From the NCBI GenBank assembly GCA_009700405.1, contig WLMD01000012.1, positions 1 to 23,701 of the forward strand: a DNA stretch of 23,701 nucleotides. The letters are read 5' to 3'. Shown piece by piece: positions 8,296 to 16,846 of this stretch. The stretch comes from Actinomycetota bacterium (GTDB lineage: Bacteria > Actinomycetota > Actinomycetes > Nanopelagicales > Nanopelagicaceae). Positions within the stretch are counted from its first letter, which is position 1, and the number at the start of each line of letters is the position of its first letter. The notes under the pieces are model-generated. The model did no database searches and had not been told where the DNA came from. It saw nothing but the letters and a program-made list of their open reading frames with translations. Both the position numbers and the translations under genes were made by a program.

Positions 8296-9441
8296 CTACA
8301 CAACCAATTCGCGCACGATTCGGTCGGCAATGAGTCGACCTTCAGGGGTTAATTGCAAAATACCGCTCTCCCATTTCAGAGGGTCCACATGTCCACTCTG
8401 CGAATATGGGCTCACACGAGATATTTGTTCTGGTGAAAGATTTGCTAGAGCAATGCCTTCACGCATTCTTATAGGCAACATGATTGCCTCATCTGCTAAT
8501 TGCGATGGAGTCAAAACTTCGCTCTCCGCGATAACCGTAGTGCCAGCAAAAAGTGCTGCCTTGTAAGCAGTGGGATGTTTAATGTTCCACCAACGCATGC
8601 CATCTTTATGCGAATGCGCACCAGGTCCAAGTCCCCACCAATTACTATTTTTCCAATACGCAATATTGTGTTGAGACTCATGTCCTGGCTTTGACCAATT
8701 GCTTAATTCATACCAAGACAGACCTGACTCTTGTGCCAACCGATCAACGAGTAAGTACATGTCAGCCATCAAATCGTCATCAGGCATAGATAGCTCACCA
8801 CGTTTAATCTGATTTGCCAGCTTGGTGCCAGATTCAACAATCAGTGCGTATGCGCTGATGTGATCCACTCCCAATGCGAGTGCGCTTTCTACTGTTGAAC
8901 GCCAATCATCTAGTGACTCACCTGGTGTCCCATAGATGAGGTCAACGCTCACACTTGAGAATCCAGCTGCACGTGCGCCTTCAATTGCACGCAATACATT
9001 CTCTGGATTATGAGTTCGATCAAGAGTTGCCAGCACATGAGGTTGCGCAGATTGCATTCCAAATGAGACTCGATTAAATCCCGCTTCGCGAAATGCCATT
9101 AATTTACTTGCGTCAACCGAATCAGGGTTTGCCTCTAGTGTGATTTCGCAATCAGGAGAAACACTCCATCCGGATTTGATAGCGGTAATAACTCGACCCA
9201 AGTCATTTGCTGGAAGCAAACTTGGGGTCCCGCCACCAAAGAAGATTGTTGGTACAACGCCAGGTGCACTGACTCTAGCTATTTCGATCTCTTTCAACAC
9301 TGCATCTATGTAGTCGTTGGAAACCATTTCAAGTGTTCCGCCTTCGCGTAATTCAGAAGGCGTATAGGTATTGAAATCACAGTACCCACAACGTTTGACG
9401 CAATATGGAATGTGCACATAAAAAGAAAGTTGTGCAGTCAT
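8296..9441 (-). CDS. hemW: Radical SAM heme chaperone HemW (HemN-like)
   Basis: Radical SAM protein related to oxygen-independent coproporphyrinogen III oxidase. HemW members bind heme and are thought to deliver it to target proteins rather than oxidise coproporphyrinogen. The protein is 381 aa. The [4Fe-4S] motif C-x3-C-x2-C is at C14, C18 and C21 within HIPYCVKRCGYCDF, and the SAM-binding GGGTPS is at 69-74. The short N-terminus beginning right before HIPYC fits HemW better than HemN. A HemN-C-type domain with WWGLGPGAHSH follows. The ATG begins 2 bp after the lepA TAA (TAATAATG). The lepA-hemW-hrcA order is standard for Actinobacteria and Firmicutes. Confidence 0.95.
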   Translation of the reverse strand: MTAQLSFYVHIPYCVKRCGYCDFNTYTPSELREGGTLEMVSNDYIDAVLKEIEIARVSAPGVVPTIFFGGGTPSLLPANDLGRVITAIKSGWSVSPDCEITLEANPDSVDASKLMAFREAGFNRVSFGMQSAQPHVLATLDRTHNPENVLRAIEGARAAGFSSVSVDLIYGTPGESLDDWRSTVESALALGVDHISAYALIVESGTKLANQIKRGELSMPDDDLMADMYLLVDRLAQESGLSWYELSNWSKPGHESQHNIAYWKNSNWWGLGPGAHSHKDGMRWWNIKHPTAYKAALFAGTTVIAESEVLTPSQLADEAIMLPIRMREGIALANLSPEQISRVSPYSQSGHVDPLKWESGILQLTPEGRLIADRIVRELVV

Positions 9442-9443
9442 TA

Positions 9444-11315
9444 TTACTTTCGGGCGGCTTTCGCCTTTTCAATATCGGCATCTGTTGCAAGGGCGGCAAT
9501 AAATGCCTCCTGTGGCACTTCAACGCGACCAACCATCTTCATGCGCTTCTTGCCTTCCTTCTGCTTTTCCAGAAGTTTGCGCTTGCGCGAGATATCTCCG
9601 CCGTAACACTTAGCAAGTACGTCTTTACGAATTGCGCTGATGTTTTCACGAGCAATAATTCGCGAACCAATAGCAGCCTGAATCGGAACTTCGAACTGTT
9701 GGCGCGGGATGAGCTGGCGCAATTTGCCTGTCATCATCAGTCCGTAGGCATAAGCCTTTTCACGGTGAACGATTGCGCTAAATGCATCAACTGCTTCACC
9801 TTGCAACAAGATGTCGACCTTCACGAGGTCTCCCTCGGCGTCGCCAATCGCTTCGTAATCAAGGGATGCATATCCACGAGTGCTGGATTTGAGTTTGTCG
9901 AAGAAGTCGAAGACGATTTCTGCAAGTGGAAGTGTGTAGCGAATCTCAACACGATCCTCTGAAAGATAATCCATACCTAACAATGCCCCACGACGTTGTT
10001 GGCATAGTTCCATAATTGCGCCAATAAATTCAGCCGGAGCCAAGATCGTTGAACGAACAATGGGCTCTTCAACGCTCACGATCTTGCCATCAGGAAATTC
10101 GCTCGGGTTAGTGACAATCATTGATTTGCCGTCATCGAGTTTGACGTTATAGACCACGTTTGGAGCAGTGGAAATAAGGCTGAGGTTGGATTCGCGCTCT
10201 AGGCGCTCACGAACGATTTCCATATGAAGCAGACCCAAGAATCCGCATCGGAATCCAAATCCAAGGGCTGCAGAGGATTCTGGTTCGTATACAAGTGCAG
10301 CATCATTGAGTTGCAACTTATCTAGAGCTTCACGAAGCAAGGGATAGTCAGCGCCATCTAATGGGTAGAGCCCAGAGAAAACCATTGGCTTTGGATCTTT
10401 GTAACCAGCCAAAGGTTTCTTTGTAGGGTTATTGAAATTCGTGACGGTATCGCCAACTCGAGATTGGCGTACATCTTTAACGCCAGTAATTAGATATCCA
10501 ACTTCACCAACACCAAGTCCCTTACTAGGTACAGGTTCTGGAGAAATCACACCTACTTCAAGCATTTCGTGACGAACACCTGTTGAGTACATTTGAATTT
10601 GATCGCGTGCAGAAAGGTGACCATCGATTACGCGCACGTAGGTAACAACTCCGCGATAGACGTCATAGACCGAATCAAAGATAAGAGCTCGAGCAGGCGC
10701 GTTTGCATCACCTTGAGGCGCAGGAATTTGCTCAACGATCTGATCGAGAAGCTCGGCAACACCTGCTCCTGTCTTGCCCGAAACAAGAAGACAGTCACTT
10801 GGTTCGCAGCCAATAAGTTTGGCTAACTCTGCCGCAAATTTTTCAGGTTGCGCTGCAGGCAAATCGATTTTATTTAATACAGGAATAATCTTGAGGTTGT
10901 TCTCCATCGCCAAATACAAGTTCGCCAATGTTTGGGCTTCAATTCCTTGCGCGCAATCCACCAACAAGATTGCGCCTTCACTTGCAGCAAGCGAGCGCGA
11001 AACTTCATAGGTGAAGTCCACGTGACCTGGTGTATCAATCATGTTAAGGATGTATTCCTTGCCATCAATACCTGAACGCCATGGCAAACGCACTGCTTGA
11101 GATTTAATGGTGATGCCACGTTCGCGTTCGATATCCATGCGATCTAGATATTGCGCGCGCATATTGCGAGGATCTACTACCTCAGTGATTCCGAGCATGC
11201 GGTCAGCAAGGGTTGATTTTCCATGATCGATGTGGGCAATAATCGCGAAGTTGCGAATCTGCGCCGGATCAGTCGAAGCAGGTTGAGGTGCCTTAGCAAG
11301 TGAAATTGCAGGCAT
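9444..11315 (-). CDS. lepA: Elongation factor 4 (LepA), ribosome back-translocase GTPase
   Basis: Translational GTPase that acts on stalled or mistranslocated ribosomes and contributes to 30S biogenesis. At 623 aa it is slightly longer than E. coli LepA because of about 20 extra N-terminal residues. G-domain motifs are AHIDHGKST (27-35), ERGITI (65-70), DTPGH (94-98) and NKID (148-151). The C-terminal LepA-specific domain is intact, with GKLRQLIPRQQFEVPIQA, CYGGDISRKRKLLEKQKEGK and the GRVEVPQEAF end. ATG at 11313-11315, with GAGG and AGG sites in the 32-bp gap after rpsT. Following rpsT is the normal actinobacterial order. Confidence 0.97.
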   Translation of the reverse strand: MPAISLAKAPQPASTDPAQIRNFAIIAHIDHGKSTLADRMLGITEVVDPRNMRAQYLDRMDIERERGITIKSQAVRLPWRSGIDGKEYILNMIDTPGHVDFTYEVSRSLAASEGAILLVDCAQGIEAQTLANLYLAMENNLKIIPVLNKIDLPAAQPEKFAAELAKLIGCEPSDCLLVSGKTGAGVAELLDQIVEQIPAPQGDANAPARALIFDSVYDVYRGVVTYVRVIDGHLSARDQIQMYSTGVRHEMLEVGVISPEPVPSKGLGVGEVGYLITGVKDVRQSRVGDTVTNFNNPTKKPLAGYKDPKPMVFSGLYPLDGADYPLLREALDKLQLNDAALVYEPESSAALGFGFRCGFLGLLHMEIVRERLERESNLSLISTAPNVVYNVKLDDGKSMIVTNPSEFPDGKIVSVEEPIVRSTILAPAEFIGAIMELCQQRRGALLGMDYLSEDRVEIRYTLPLAEIVFDFFDKLKSSTRGYASLDYEAIGDAEGDLVKVDILLQGEAVDAFSAIVHREKAYAYGLMMTGKLRQLIPRQQFEVPIQAAIGSRIIARENISAIRKDVLAKCYGGDISRKRKLLEKQKEGKKRMKMVGRVEVPQEAFIAALATDADIEKAKAARK

Positions 11316-11347
11316 GAACCTAGCCTCGCTTTAGAGTGAAGAGAAAA

Positions 11348-11617
11348 TTAACGAACGCCAGCTTTGGTAGCTGACTTTGCCATCTTGGACTTCTTGTTAG
11401 CTGCTGCATTCTTATGAAGAACACCTTTAGCAACTGCAACATCGAGTGCCTTAGAGGCTGTGCGAAGCTCTGATGAAATCTTGGTTGCGTCCCCAGCAGT
11501 AACAGCGTCGCGGAATCTACGAACAGCGGTTTTGATGGAAGAGCTGACTGCCTTGTTACGAAGACGTGCCTTCTCATTGGTCTTAATCCGCTTGATCTGC
11601 GACTTGATATTTGCCAC
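11348..11617 (-). CDS. rpsT: 30S ribosomal protein S20
   Basis: Primary 16S rRNA-binding protein of the small subunit, 89 aa, Lys/Arg-rich and largely helical. The N-terminus ANIKSQIKRIKTNEKARLRN and the C-terminal KGVLHKNAAANKKSKM are diagnostic. The start is GTG at 11615-11617, preceded by AGGAC 8 nt upstream; E. coli rpsT also uses a non-ATG start, where it matters for autoregulation, but whether that applies here is unknown. The gene follows a 121-bp non-coding stretch, the largest gap in the window, so it probably has its own promoter. I cannot pick out a convincing -35/-10 pair there. Confidence 0.98.
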   Translation of the reverse strand: MANIKSQIKRIKTNEKARLRNKAVSSSIKTAVRRFRDAVTAGDATKISSELRTASKALDVAVAKGVLHKNAAANKKSKMAKSATKAGVR

Positions 11618-11682
11618 GTGCGCTTGTCCTGTCCTATTTCATCGATATGGCCGACCCTGTTGAGTCCTGCCTAAGAGGGTGA

Positions 11683-11709
11683 AGGCTACCAGCGCAGAGC
11701 CTGTAGCCT
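11683..11709 (-). terminator. Possible hairpin between holA and rpsT
   Basis: Inverted repeat AGGCTAC / GTAGCCT (7-bp perfect stem, 13-nt loop), 30 bp after the holA stop, inside the 121-bp holA-rpsT spacer. The position fits a terminator or attenuator ending the comE-holA transcripts before rpsT. It lacks a U-tract on the minus strand (the stem is followed by TCACCC), so it is not a typical intrinsic terminator. A regulatory leader structure for rpsT, or chance, are alternatives. The rest of the spacer shows nothing I can name. Confidence 0.25.
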
Positions 11710-11738
11710 CAAATTGGGCCAACGTGAGTGAATCTGCC

Positions 11739-12677
11739 TTACGAGCGAGCGCGAGCAATCTCAGAAACTGCTCTTTCGAGCGCATAAATCGGGTCAACGG
11801 CGGCGCCCTTGACCGCAGCATCGGCTTGAGCAATGGCTGCAACTGCAGTGGAAATTCCACGAGGCGTCCATGAGGAAAGCTGACGACGGGCTTTATCAAT
11901 CTGCCATGGCGCCATTCCTAGCGTGCCTGCAAGTTCGAATGATTTAGATCCGCGATTGGCCCCTGAAACTTTTGCCAATCCGCGCAAAGCAGAGGCGATT
12001 GCACTGGTGACCATTACGGGGTCGGTACCGGTTGCAATTGCACTTCGGAGTGCAAGGAGTGCTTTAGAAATATCGCCATCAAGAGTTGCATCGGCAACAT
12101 CAAAGCCAGTGGTTTCCATTCTTCCTTGGTGGTATTTGTCAATCATTGATTCGTCAATGACACCCGAAGTGTCAGAGGCAATTTGCGAGCAAGCCGCACT
12201 GAGTTCGCGTAACTCGCTTCCAACAGCGCCAACCAAGGCAGCAACCGCTCCGGGGGTTATCTTTCGGCCAAGATCTAACATCATGTTCTTTACGAAATCT
12301 TGTTTTTCGCTCTCTTTTTTCAACGGCTCGCAAGCAATAATTTCTGGTTTAACTTTCTTGATCTTATCCAAGAGCGCTTTGCCTTTGACTCCACCTTTGT
12401 GAATTAAGACCAATGTAATTGTGGGGTCCATGTCATCCAAATATCTAGTGACTTCATCCTGAACTTCCATCAACAGATCTTGTAAATCACGAACTATTAA
12501 GACGCGTTTTTCACTAAACAATGAAGGCGAAAGCGCATCAGCGATATCACCAATGATTGCTTCTGCGCTAAAGATTGTCGTAATTTCTGCGCCATCTTCT
12601 TTAAACTGTGCCATTAATTTTGTCATGGCGCGGTCGGCAAGTGCTGATTCGGAGCCAAGCAATAAATAGATACTCAT
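11739..12677 (-). CDS. holA: DNA polymerase III delta subunit
   Basis: Clamp-loader subunit that opens the beta sliding clamp. The 312-residue sequence has the three-domain HolA layout: an N-terminal AAA+-like domain starting IYLLLGSESALADRA, a middle helical region (SLFSEKRVLIVRDL, then TLVLIHKGGVKGKALLDKIKK), and a C-terminal collar domain with ALLALRSAIATGTDPVMVTSAIASALRGLAKV. The frame allows a start at 12701, but the ATG at 12675-12677 overlaps the comEC TGA as ATGA and has a strong AAGGTGA site (12685-12691) 7 nt upstream, so I use it. HolA after comEC is conserved in Actinobacteria and Firmicutes. Confidence 0.94.
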   Translation of the reverse strand: MSIYLLLGSESALADRAMTKLMAQFKEDGAEITTIFSAEAIIGDIADALSPSLFSEKRVLIVRDLQDLLMEVQDEVTRYLDDMDPTITLVLIHKGGVKGKALLDKIKKVKPEIIACEPLKKESEKQDFVKNMMLDLGRKITPGAVAALVGAVGSELRELSAACSQIASDTSGVIDESMIDKYHQGRMETTGFDVADATLDGDISKALLALRSAIATGTDPVMVTSAIASALRGLAKVSGANRGSKSFELAGTLGMAPWQIDKARRQLSSWTPRGISTAVAAIAQADAAVKGAAVDPIYALERAVSEIARARS

Positions 12678-14875
12678 CCCAATCTCACCTTCTTCCACCA
12701 TGCTCCGCCGCCGCTAGTCCGCACTTCAAAGCGATGAGCTCTGGCCACTATGGCGATTGCTCCACTCTTATCAGTCCTATAGACCCTACTTCGAAGTCTA
12801 TCCAGCACTGCCAAGGTTTGCGGCGACGGATGACCATAGGAATTTCCTGTTCCGACGCTGATTATTGCCAAAGTCGGTGAGAGCCTTTGCATGAGTGCCA
12901 AATCTTGGTAGAGAGAACCATGATGACTCACTTTGTAGATATCAACATGCGCCAGCCAATCCACTATCTGCGCTTGCGCTGGTGGCTCCAAATCTCCAGC
13001 CGCAAAAAGTGTGAAATCTGGAGCCTTCACCAGCAGGGCGATGCTTGCATTATTTATTGCCGAACCATCCCCCGGCATGACATCGAATGCGTGTTCTGCA
13101 TCATCAGGCCAAAGAACTTGTAAAGAAATCACTCCTCGATCACTCGCAATCGTTGCAGTGGTACCGGCAACTACCGTTGTTAAGACATTCGCACCCAGGA
13201 GATTGCGTACTCGTTCACTTTCAAAAAGGGGTTCCTTGTTTGCGCTAACCCACACCTGGCCAACGCTTCGATGGTTGATTAATCCGGCGACGCCCTCTAC
13301 GTGATCGGCATGAAAGTGCGTCAAGATAAGAAGAGGGATTTCGCGAATTCCAAGTTGGCCCAAACACTTATCTTCCAAAAGTCCATCCGGGCCAGTATCG
13401 ATAACTATCCCTCGATGACTACCCAGATTAATAACCATGGAATCACCCTGACCCACATCGCAATTTGCCACCTGCCAATCATCACCTGGCCATCGTGTAA
13501 CCCAAGAAAAGATTAAGGCCGTAACCAAGAAGAAGGAAAGGATAAAACGTATTCGAGTCTTGAAAAAGAGTAAGAGAAAGAGGGCGGCAATCATCATTCC
13601 TAACGCAATGGCAAAACCAGCAAAACCTGTGGTGAAGGAAACGACAGGAAACTTTGCCGACCAATGCGCAACCCCTGCAATCCAATCTGCGGGATAACGA
13701 ACCAGCATAAGAAGTACCCAGCTAACACCTGGGGCTACAGGAGAAAAGAGAGCCGCAAGAAAACCCAGCACGGTAATTGGGGCAACCATGGGAGCAACCA
13801 AAACATTTGCAATTACCGTCATGGGTCCTAAATACCCAGATAGAGCAACCAAGATGGGCGCACACATCACAACGGCTGCTATCGGCGGACTTAGGGCTCC
13901 TGCAATTTTCACATGTACGTATCGAGCGAGCCATCTAGCAATACGAGGTGCAAGAAGGAGTAGTCCAGCTGTAGCCAATACTGATAGTGCAAAACCAGGA
14001 TCACGAGCTTGCCAAGGATCTCCAACGACAACTGCAGCAATGGCAAAACCTAGCGCTGGCAATGAGTCACTGCGCTTTCGCGCTCCTCGGGCAAAGATAA
14101 CAACGCTGGCCATTGCCGCCGCGCGCAATACCGATGGTGAAGGACGCACTAATGCGATGAAGCACAGCAATGCAACTGTTGTTACAACTAGACGCACTCT
14201 TAAGGATCTGAAGAACCACTGCATGCACCACAACACAAAAAGAGAAATGATCGCGAAGTTGGCACCGCTTACCGCCGTTAAATGAGTTAATCCAGACCTT
14301 CGCATTGCATCTCGAAATGCTTGATCTTGTAGGACCGTATCGCCCAAAACCATGCCCGGAATAAGTGCTCCACCATCTCCCGAATCAACAGCGTGGCTAA
14401 CTTCTCGCAAATGCAGGCGAACCGCACCTAGCGCGCGAGCCCATCGCGAAGGTGGCGATACAACGCGAATATCTCCACGCACAATAACGAGTGCCGCAAC
14501 ACGAGCTTCCTTGCTAATACGTACTGACGCTGTTGCCTCGAATATTTGTCCCGGGAGCAAGCCAATGACTGAATGCGTTTGCGCAATCACCCGTATCGGA
14601 ACCCGCAAACGAAATTCTGAATTCTCTGTACTAATTCTCAGCGCTGTGGCAAGAAAACTGTAACTTGTTGGCGCCAATGTAGATCCGAAGACTTTGGGTT
14701 TGGTTTGATTAGGATCGGTAATAACTTGCAGTTGCACCAACGCATTTTTCCCAAGGAAATTACGTACCGCGCTCTTTTCTAGACTTGCTTGACGCAATGA
14801 CATCATGGCCCCACCAAGCAACATCGCACATGCCAAAACGACTATCAGAGATTTGTGACGGGCCAGTCCCAACAC
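12674..14875 (-). CDS. comEC: ComEC/Rec2-family DNA uptake channel, N-terminus uncertain
   Basis: Inner-membrane channel that carries single-stranded DNA into the cell during transformation. From the GTG at 14873-14875 the protein has 733 aa. A DUF4131-type N-terminal region is followed by a multi-span Competence domain (about 170-460), with the family motif LTHLTAVSGANFAII at 196-210. A C-terminal metallo-beta-lactamase-like domain has CDVGQGDS at 472-479, the metal motif THFHADHVEG at 519-528 and a later VSHHGS. The reading frame stays open upstream to 15049 and encodes two further hydrophobic segments (about 14966-14876) that look like the true first membrane helices, yet contains no ATG, GTG or TTG. 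The real start is therefore unresolved; the coordinates given are the minimal standard-codon model. The stop overlaps holA. Confidence 0.9.
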   Translation of the reverse strand: MLGLARHKSLIVVLACAMLLGGAMMSLRQASLEKSAVRNFLGKNALVQLQVITDPNQTKPKVFGSTLAPTSYSFLATALRISTENSEFRLRVPIRVIAQTHSVIGLLPGQIFEATASVRISKEARVAALVIVRGDIRVVSPPSRWARALGAVRLHLREVSHAVDSGDGGALIPGMVLGDTVLQDQAFRDAMRRSGLTHLTAVSGANFAIISLFVLWCMQWFFRSLRVRLVVTTVALLCFIALVRPSPSVLRAAAMASVVIFARGARKRSDSLPALGFAIAAVVVGDPWQARDPGFALSVLATAGLLLLAPRIARWLARYVHVKIAGALSPPIAAVVMCAPILVALSGYLGPMTVIANVLVAPMVAPITVLGFLAALFSPVAPGVSWVLLMLVRYPADWIAGVAHWSAKFPVVSFTTGFAGFAIALGMMIAALFLLLFFKTRIRFILSFFLVTALIFSWVTRWPGDDWQVANCDVGQGDSMVINLGSHRGIVIDTGPDGLLEDKCLGQLGIREIPLLILTHFHADHVEGVAGLINHRSVGQVWVSANKEPLFESERVRNLLGANVLTTVVAGTTATIASDRGVISLQVLWPDDAEHAFDVMPGDGSAINNASIALLVKAPDFTLFAAGDLEPPAQAQIVDWLAHVDIYKVSHHGSLYQDLALMQRLSPTLAIISVGTGNSYGHPSPQTLAVLDRLRSRVYRTDKSGAIAIVARAHRFEVRTSGGGAWWKKVRLG

Positions 14876-14979
14876 TGCAAAGAAGGCAAATACAGAACAC
14901 GCCCACCACGGCGAAATCCAACTTTGGCTTAGCGCTCCGATCCAAACGGCCCCACCTAAAACGAGGGCTCGATAATCTC

Positions 14980-15585
14980 CTACACGCTGACTTGGTTCTT
15001 CAATTGTGCGAATTTGGCTATACCAATCCCAGAAACTTTCTGAAGATCTTCAACACTCATAAAGGGTCCATTGGTTTTCCGATAAGAGAAAATTCGAGCT
15101 GCAATGACCGGGCCGACACCTGGTAAAGAATCAAAGTCAGAAATTGTTGCGCGGTTAATATTTATCGGGCCGCTTCTCTTGACCGTAATATGTGCCGAAG
15201 CTATTGGCATCAAGGGTTGAACGTATATTTGTTCGCCATCTTTAATGATTCGAGCAAGATTAACATCGCTCACATCGCCTCCCTTTTTTACGCCTCCTGC
15301 CGCCGTTATTGCATCGATGACGCGAGAACTAATGGGAAGTTTGTACACACCTGGTGCATTGACGCCGCCAGCAACATCAACAGTCACAAGTAGAGGTACA
15401 ACAATTGAAGGCACAGGTAGCGCAATCTCCACTGGTTGCGAATGGCCACGAAAGACAATTCCCACGGATGCAACGAGAACGATGAGACCAATACTAAGAA
15501 GCGCCAATTTATGCGCTCGAGAGAAGTGAAGGTTCGCTAACCAATCTTGGGCGTGTTCTTTATACTCTTGGATAAGTTGATTCAT
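14980..15585 (-). CDS. comEA: ComEA-like DNA receptor with SLBB and helix-hairpin-helix domains
   Basis: Membrane-anchored double-stranded DNA receptor for transformation. The 201-residue product has a short cytoplasmic N-terminus, one transmembrane helix (about 28-46), an SLBB domain (about 66-124, VDVAGGVNAPGVYKL) and C-terminal helix-hairpin-helix repeats (about 140-200, ININRA then LPGVGPVIAARI and SGIGIAKFAQL). Start is ATG at 15583-15585; an in-frame TTG at 15595-15597 is the alternative and would add four residues. Domain order and size match actinobacterial ComEA. It lies directly upstream of comEC, whose open frame overlaps the comEA end in the -1 frame. Confidence 0.93.
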   Translation of the reverse strand: MNQLIQEYKEHAQDWLANLHFSRAHKLALLSIGLIVLVASVGIVFRGHSQPVEIALPVPSIVVPLLVTVDVAGGVNAPGVYKLPISSRVIDAITAAGGVKKGGDVSDVNLARIIKDGEQIYVQPLMPIASAHITVKRSGPININRATISDFDSLPGVGPVIAARIFSYRKTNGPFMSVEDLQKVSGIGIAKFAQLKNQVSV

Positions 15586-15639
15586 GCACCTATCCAAAAG
15601 GCATTACGCCTCAGATTTCTTTATTGCGAACGGTTCTGT

Positions 15640-16842
15640 TTACGCCTTAAAACTGTTAATACCCGCGATGAGGCGGTCAATTTCTGATTTGGTCGAATAT
15701 GGAGCCAAACCTGCGCGTACCGCACCTGCATCGCCAAGGCCTAAGGCTCGAGATGCTTCAATGGAGTAAAAATTGCTCGCTGGTGCATTGACTTTCAAGG
15801 TAGCCAAGTGGCGATACATCGCCGCAGGCTCTACGCCATCTACGTTGAAGTAAATTGTTGGGGTGCGATGTAGCGCATGCCCATAAGTAGTCACACCAGG
15901 CAATTTCTTTATTTCTGATTCCATGTACTCGAAGAGTTCGGCTTCATACTCCTCGACCGCGGTCATGGATGCGACAATTCTTTCCCTGCGCGTACCACTT
16001 GATTGTTCAAGCATGTCGGCTACGAAATCAATTGCTGCCGTAACTCCAGCCATAATTTCATACGGCAGAGTTCCGAATTCAAAGCGCTCTGGTACCTCCA
16101 TTGTGGATGGGAGCAATTTATCGTTCTTAACTTTTTGTAGAAGCGCAGGATCAGCAACAACTACACCGCAATGAGGCCCTAGTAATTTGTATGGAGAAAA
16201 GCCAAAGAAGTCGGCTCCAATTTCTTTCACACTGATTGGCGCGTGAGGCGTTAAGTGGACTCCATCAACAACAAATAGCGCCCCAACAGCATGGGCGGCT
16301 TCCCCGATTGCTTTGATATCTGGACGAGTTCCCAAAATGTTTGAAGCCCCAGTGACTGCCACTAGTTTGGTTTTGGATGAAATAACCGCTTGCACACTGG
16401 CAAGTGGCAACTCACCAGTTGATGTATCCATCTCTGCCCAGCGAACCATTGCGCCAGCAGATTCTGCGGCTTGAATCCACGGGCGAAGATTGGAATCGTG
16501 CTCTAGTCGGGAGACAACTATTTCATCTCCCGGTCCCCAGCCTTTGGCAAGTGCGCGAGAAATGTCATAGGAAAGTTGAGTCCAACTGCGTCCGTAAATA
16601 ACTCCACGAGGATCGCAGTCGACAAGATCTGCTACCGCGCTGCGAAATGCAAGGACGATCGCTTCAGCATTCTTTTCTGATTGCGTTACAACACCACGAT
16701 TAGATATTGGCGACATCAAAGTTTGAGCAACAGCTTGCGCAACAGAAGTAGGGACTTGGCTTCCACCAGGACCATCAAAATGGGCTACGCCAGATAAGAG
16801 TGCAGGGAATTCATTGCGGATGCGTTCAACGTTGAATGTCAT
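15640..16842 (-). CDS. Cysteine desulfurase-like PLP aminotransferase (class V), no C-terminal catalytic Cys
   Basis: Fold-type I PLP enzyme, 400 aa, resembling the cysteine desulfurase-like family represented by VC1184 (TIGR01976). Visible landmarks are HFDGPGGSQVP (21-31), EHDSN (114-118), the PLP-contacting Asp in VVDGVH (D193) and the Schiff-base Lys219 in FSPYKLLGPHCG. The only cysteines are C76 and C225. The C-terminal region, where NifS/SufS enzymes carry the catalytic Cys, reads VRAGLAPYST with none. Classical desulfurase activity is therefore doubtful; another PLP reaction is possible. A TTG at 16861-16863 lies in frame, but the ATG at 16840-16842, 4 bp after the leuS stop, fits the family start better. 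No Shine-Dalgarno site is evident. Its place between leuS and comEA is not part of the usual cluster. Confidence 0.88.
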   Translation of the reverse strand: MTFNVERIRNEFPALLSGVAHFDGPGGSQVPTSVAQAVAQTLMSPISNRGVVTQSEKNAEAIVLAFRSAVADLVDCDPRGVIYGRSWTQLSYDISRALAKGWGPGDEIVVSRLEHDSNLRPWIQAAESAGAMVRWAEMDTSTGELPLASVQAVISSKTKLVAVTGASNILGTRPDIKAIGEAAHAVGALFVVDGVHLTPHAPISVKEIGADFFGFSPYKLLGPHCGVVVADPALLQKVKNDKLLPSTMEVPERFEFGTLPYEIMAGVTAAIDFVADMLEQSSGTRRERIVASMTAVEEYEAELFEYMESEIKKLPGVTTYGHALHRTPTIYFNVDGVEPAAMYRHLATLKVNAPASNFYSIEASRALGLGDAGAVRAGLAPYSTKSEIDRLIAGINSFKA

Positions 16843-16846
16843 GGTT

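Noticed and set aside
14980..15049. Programmed -1 frameshift fusing ComEA to ComEC
   Set aside because: The frames would allow it, but I find no X-XXY-YYZ slippery heptamer in the overlap, so I list it only as one option under the comEC start problem.
15598..15639. Terminator between the desulfurase-like gene and comEA
   Set aside because: Only a 4-bp AGGC/GCCT stem followed by TTTT is present, too short to be a believable terminator.
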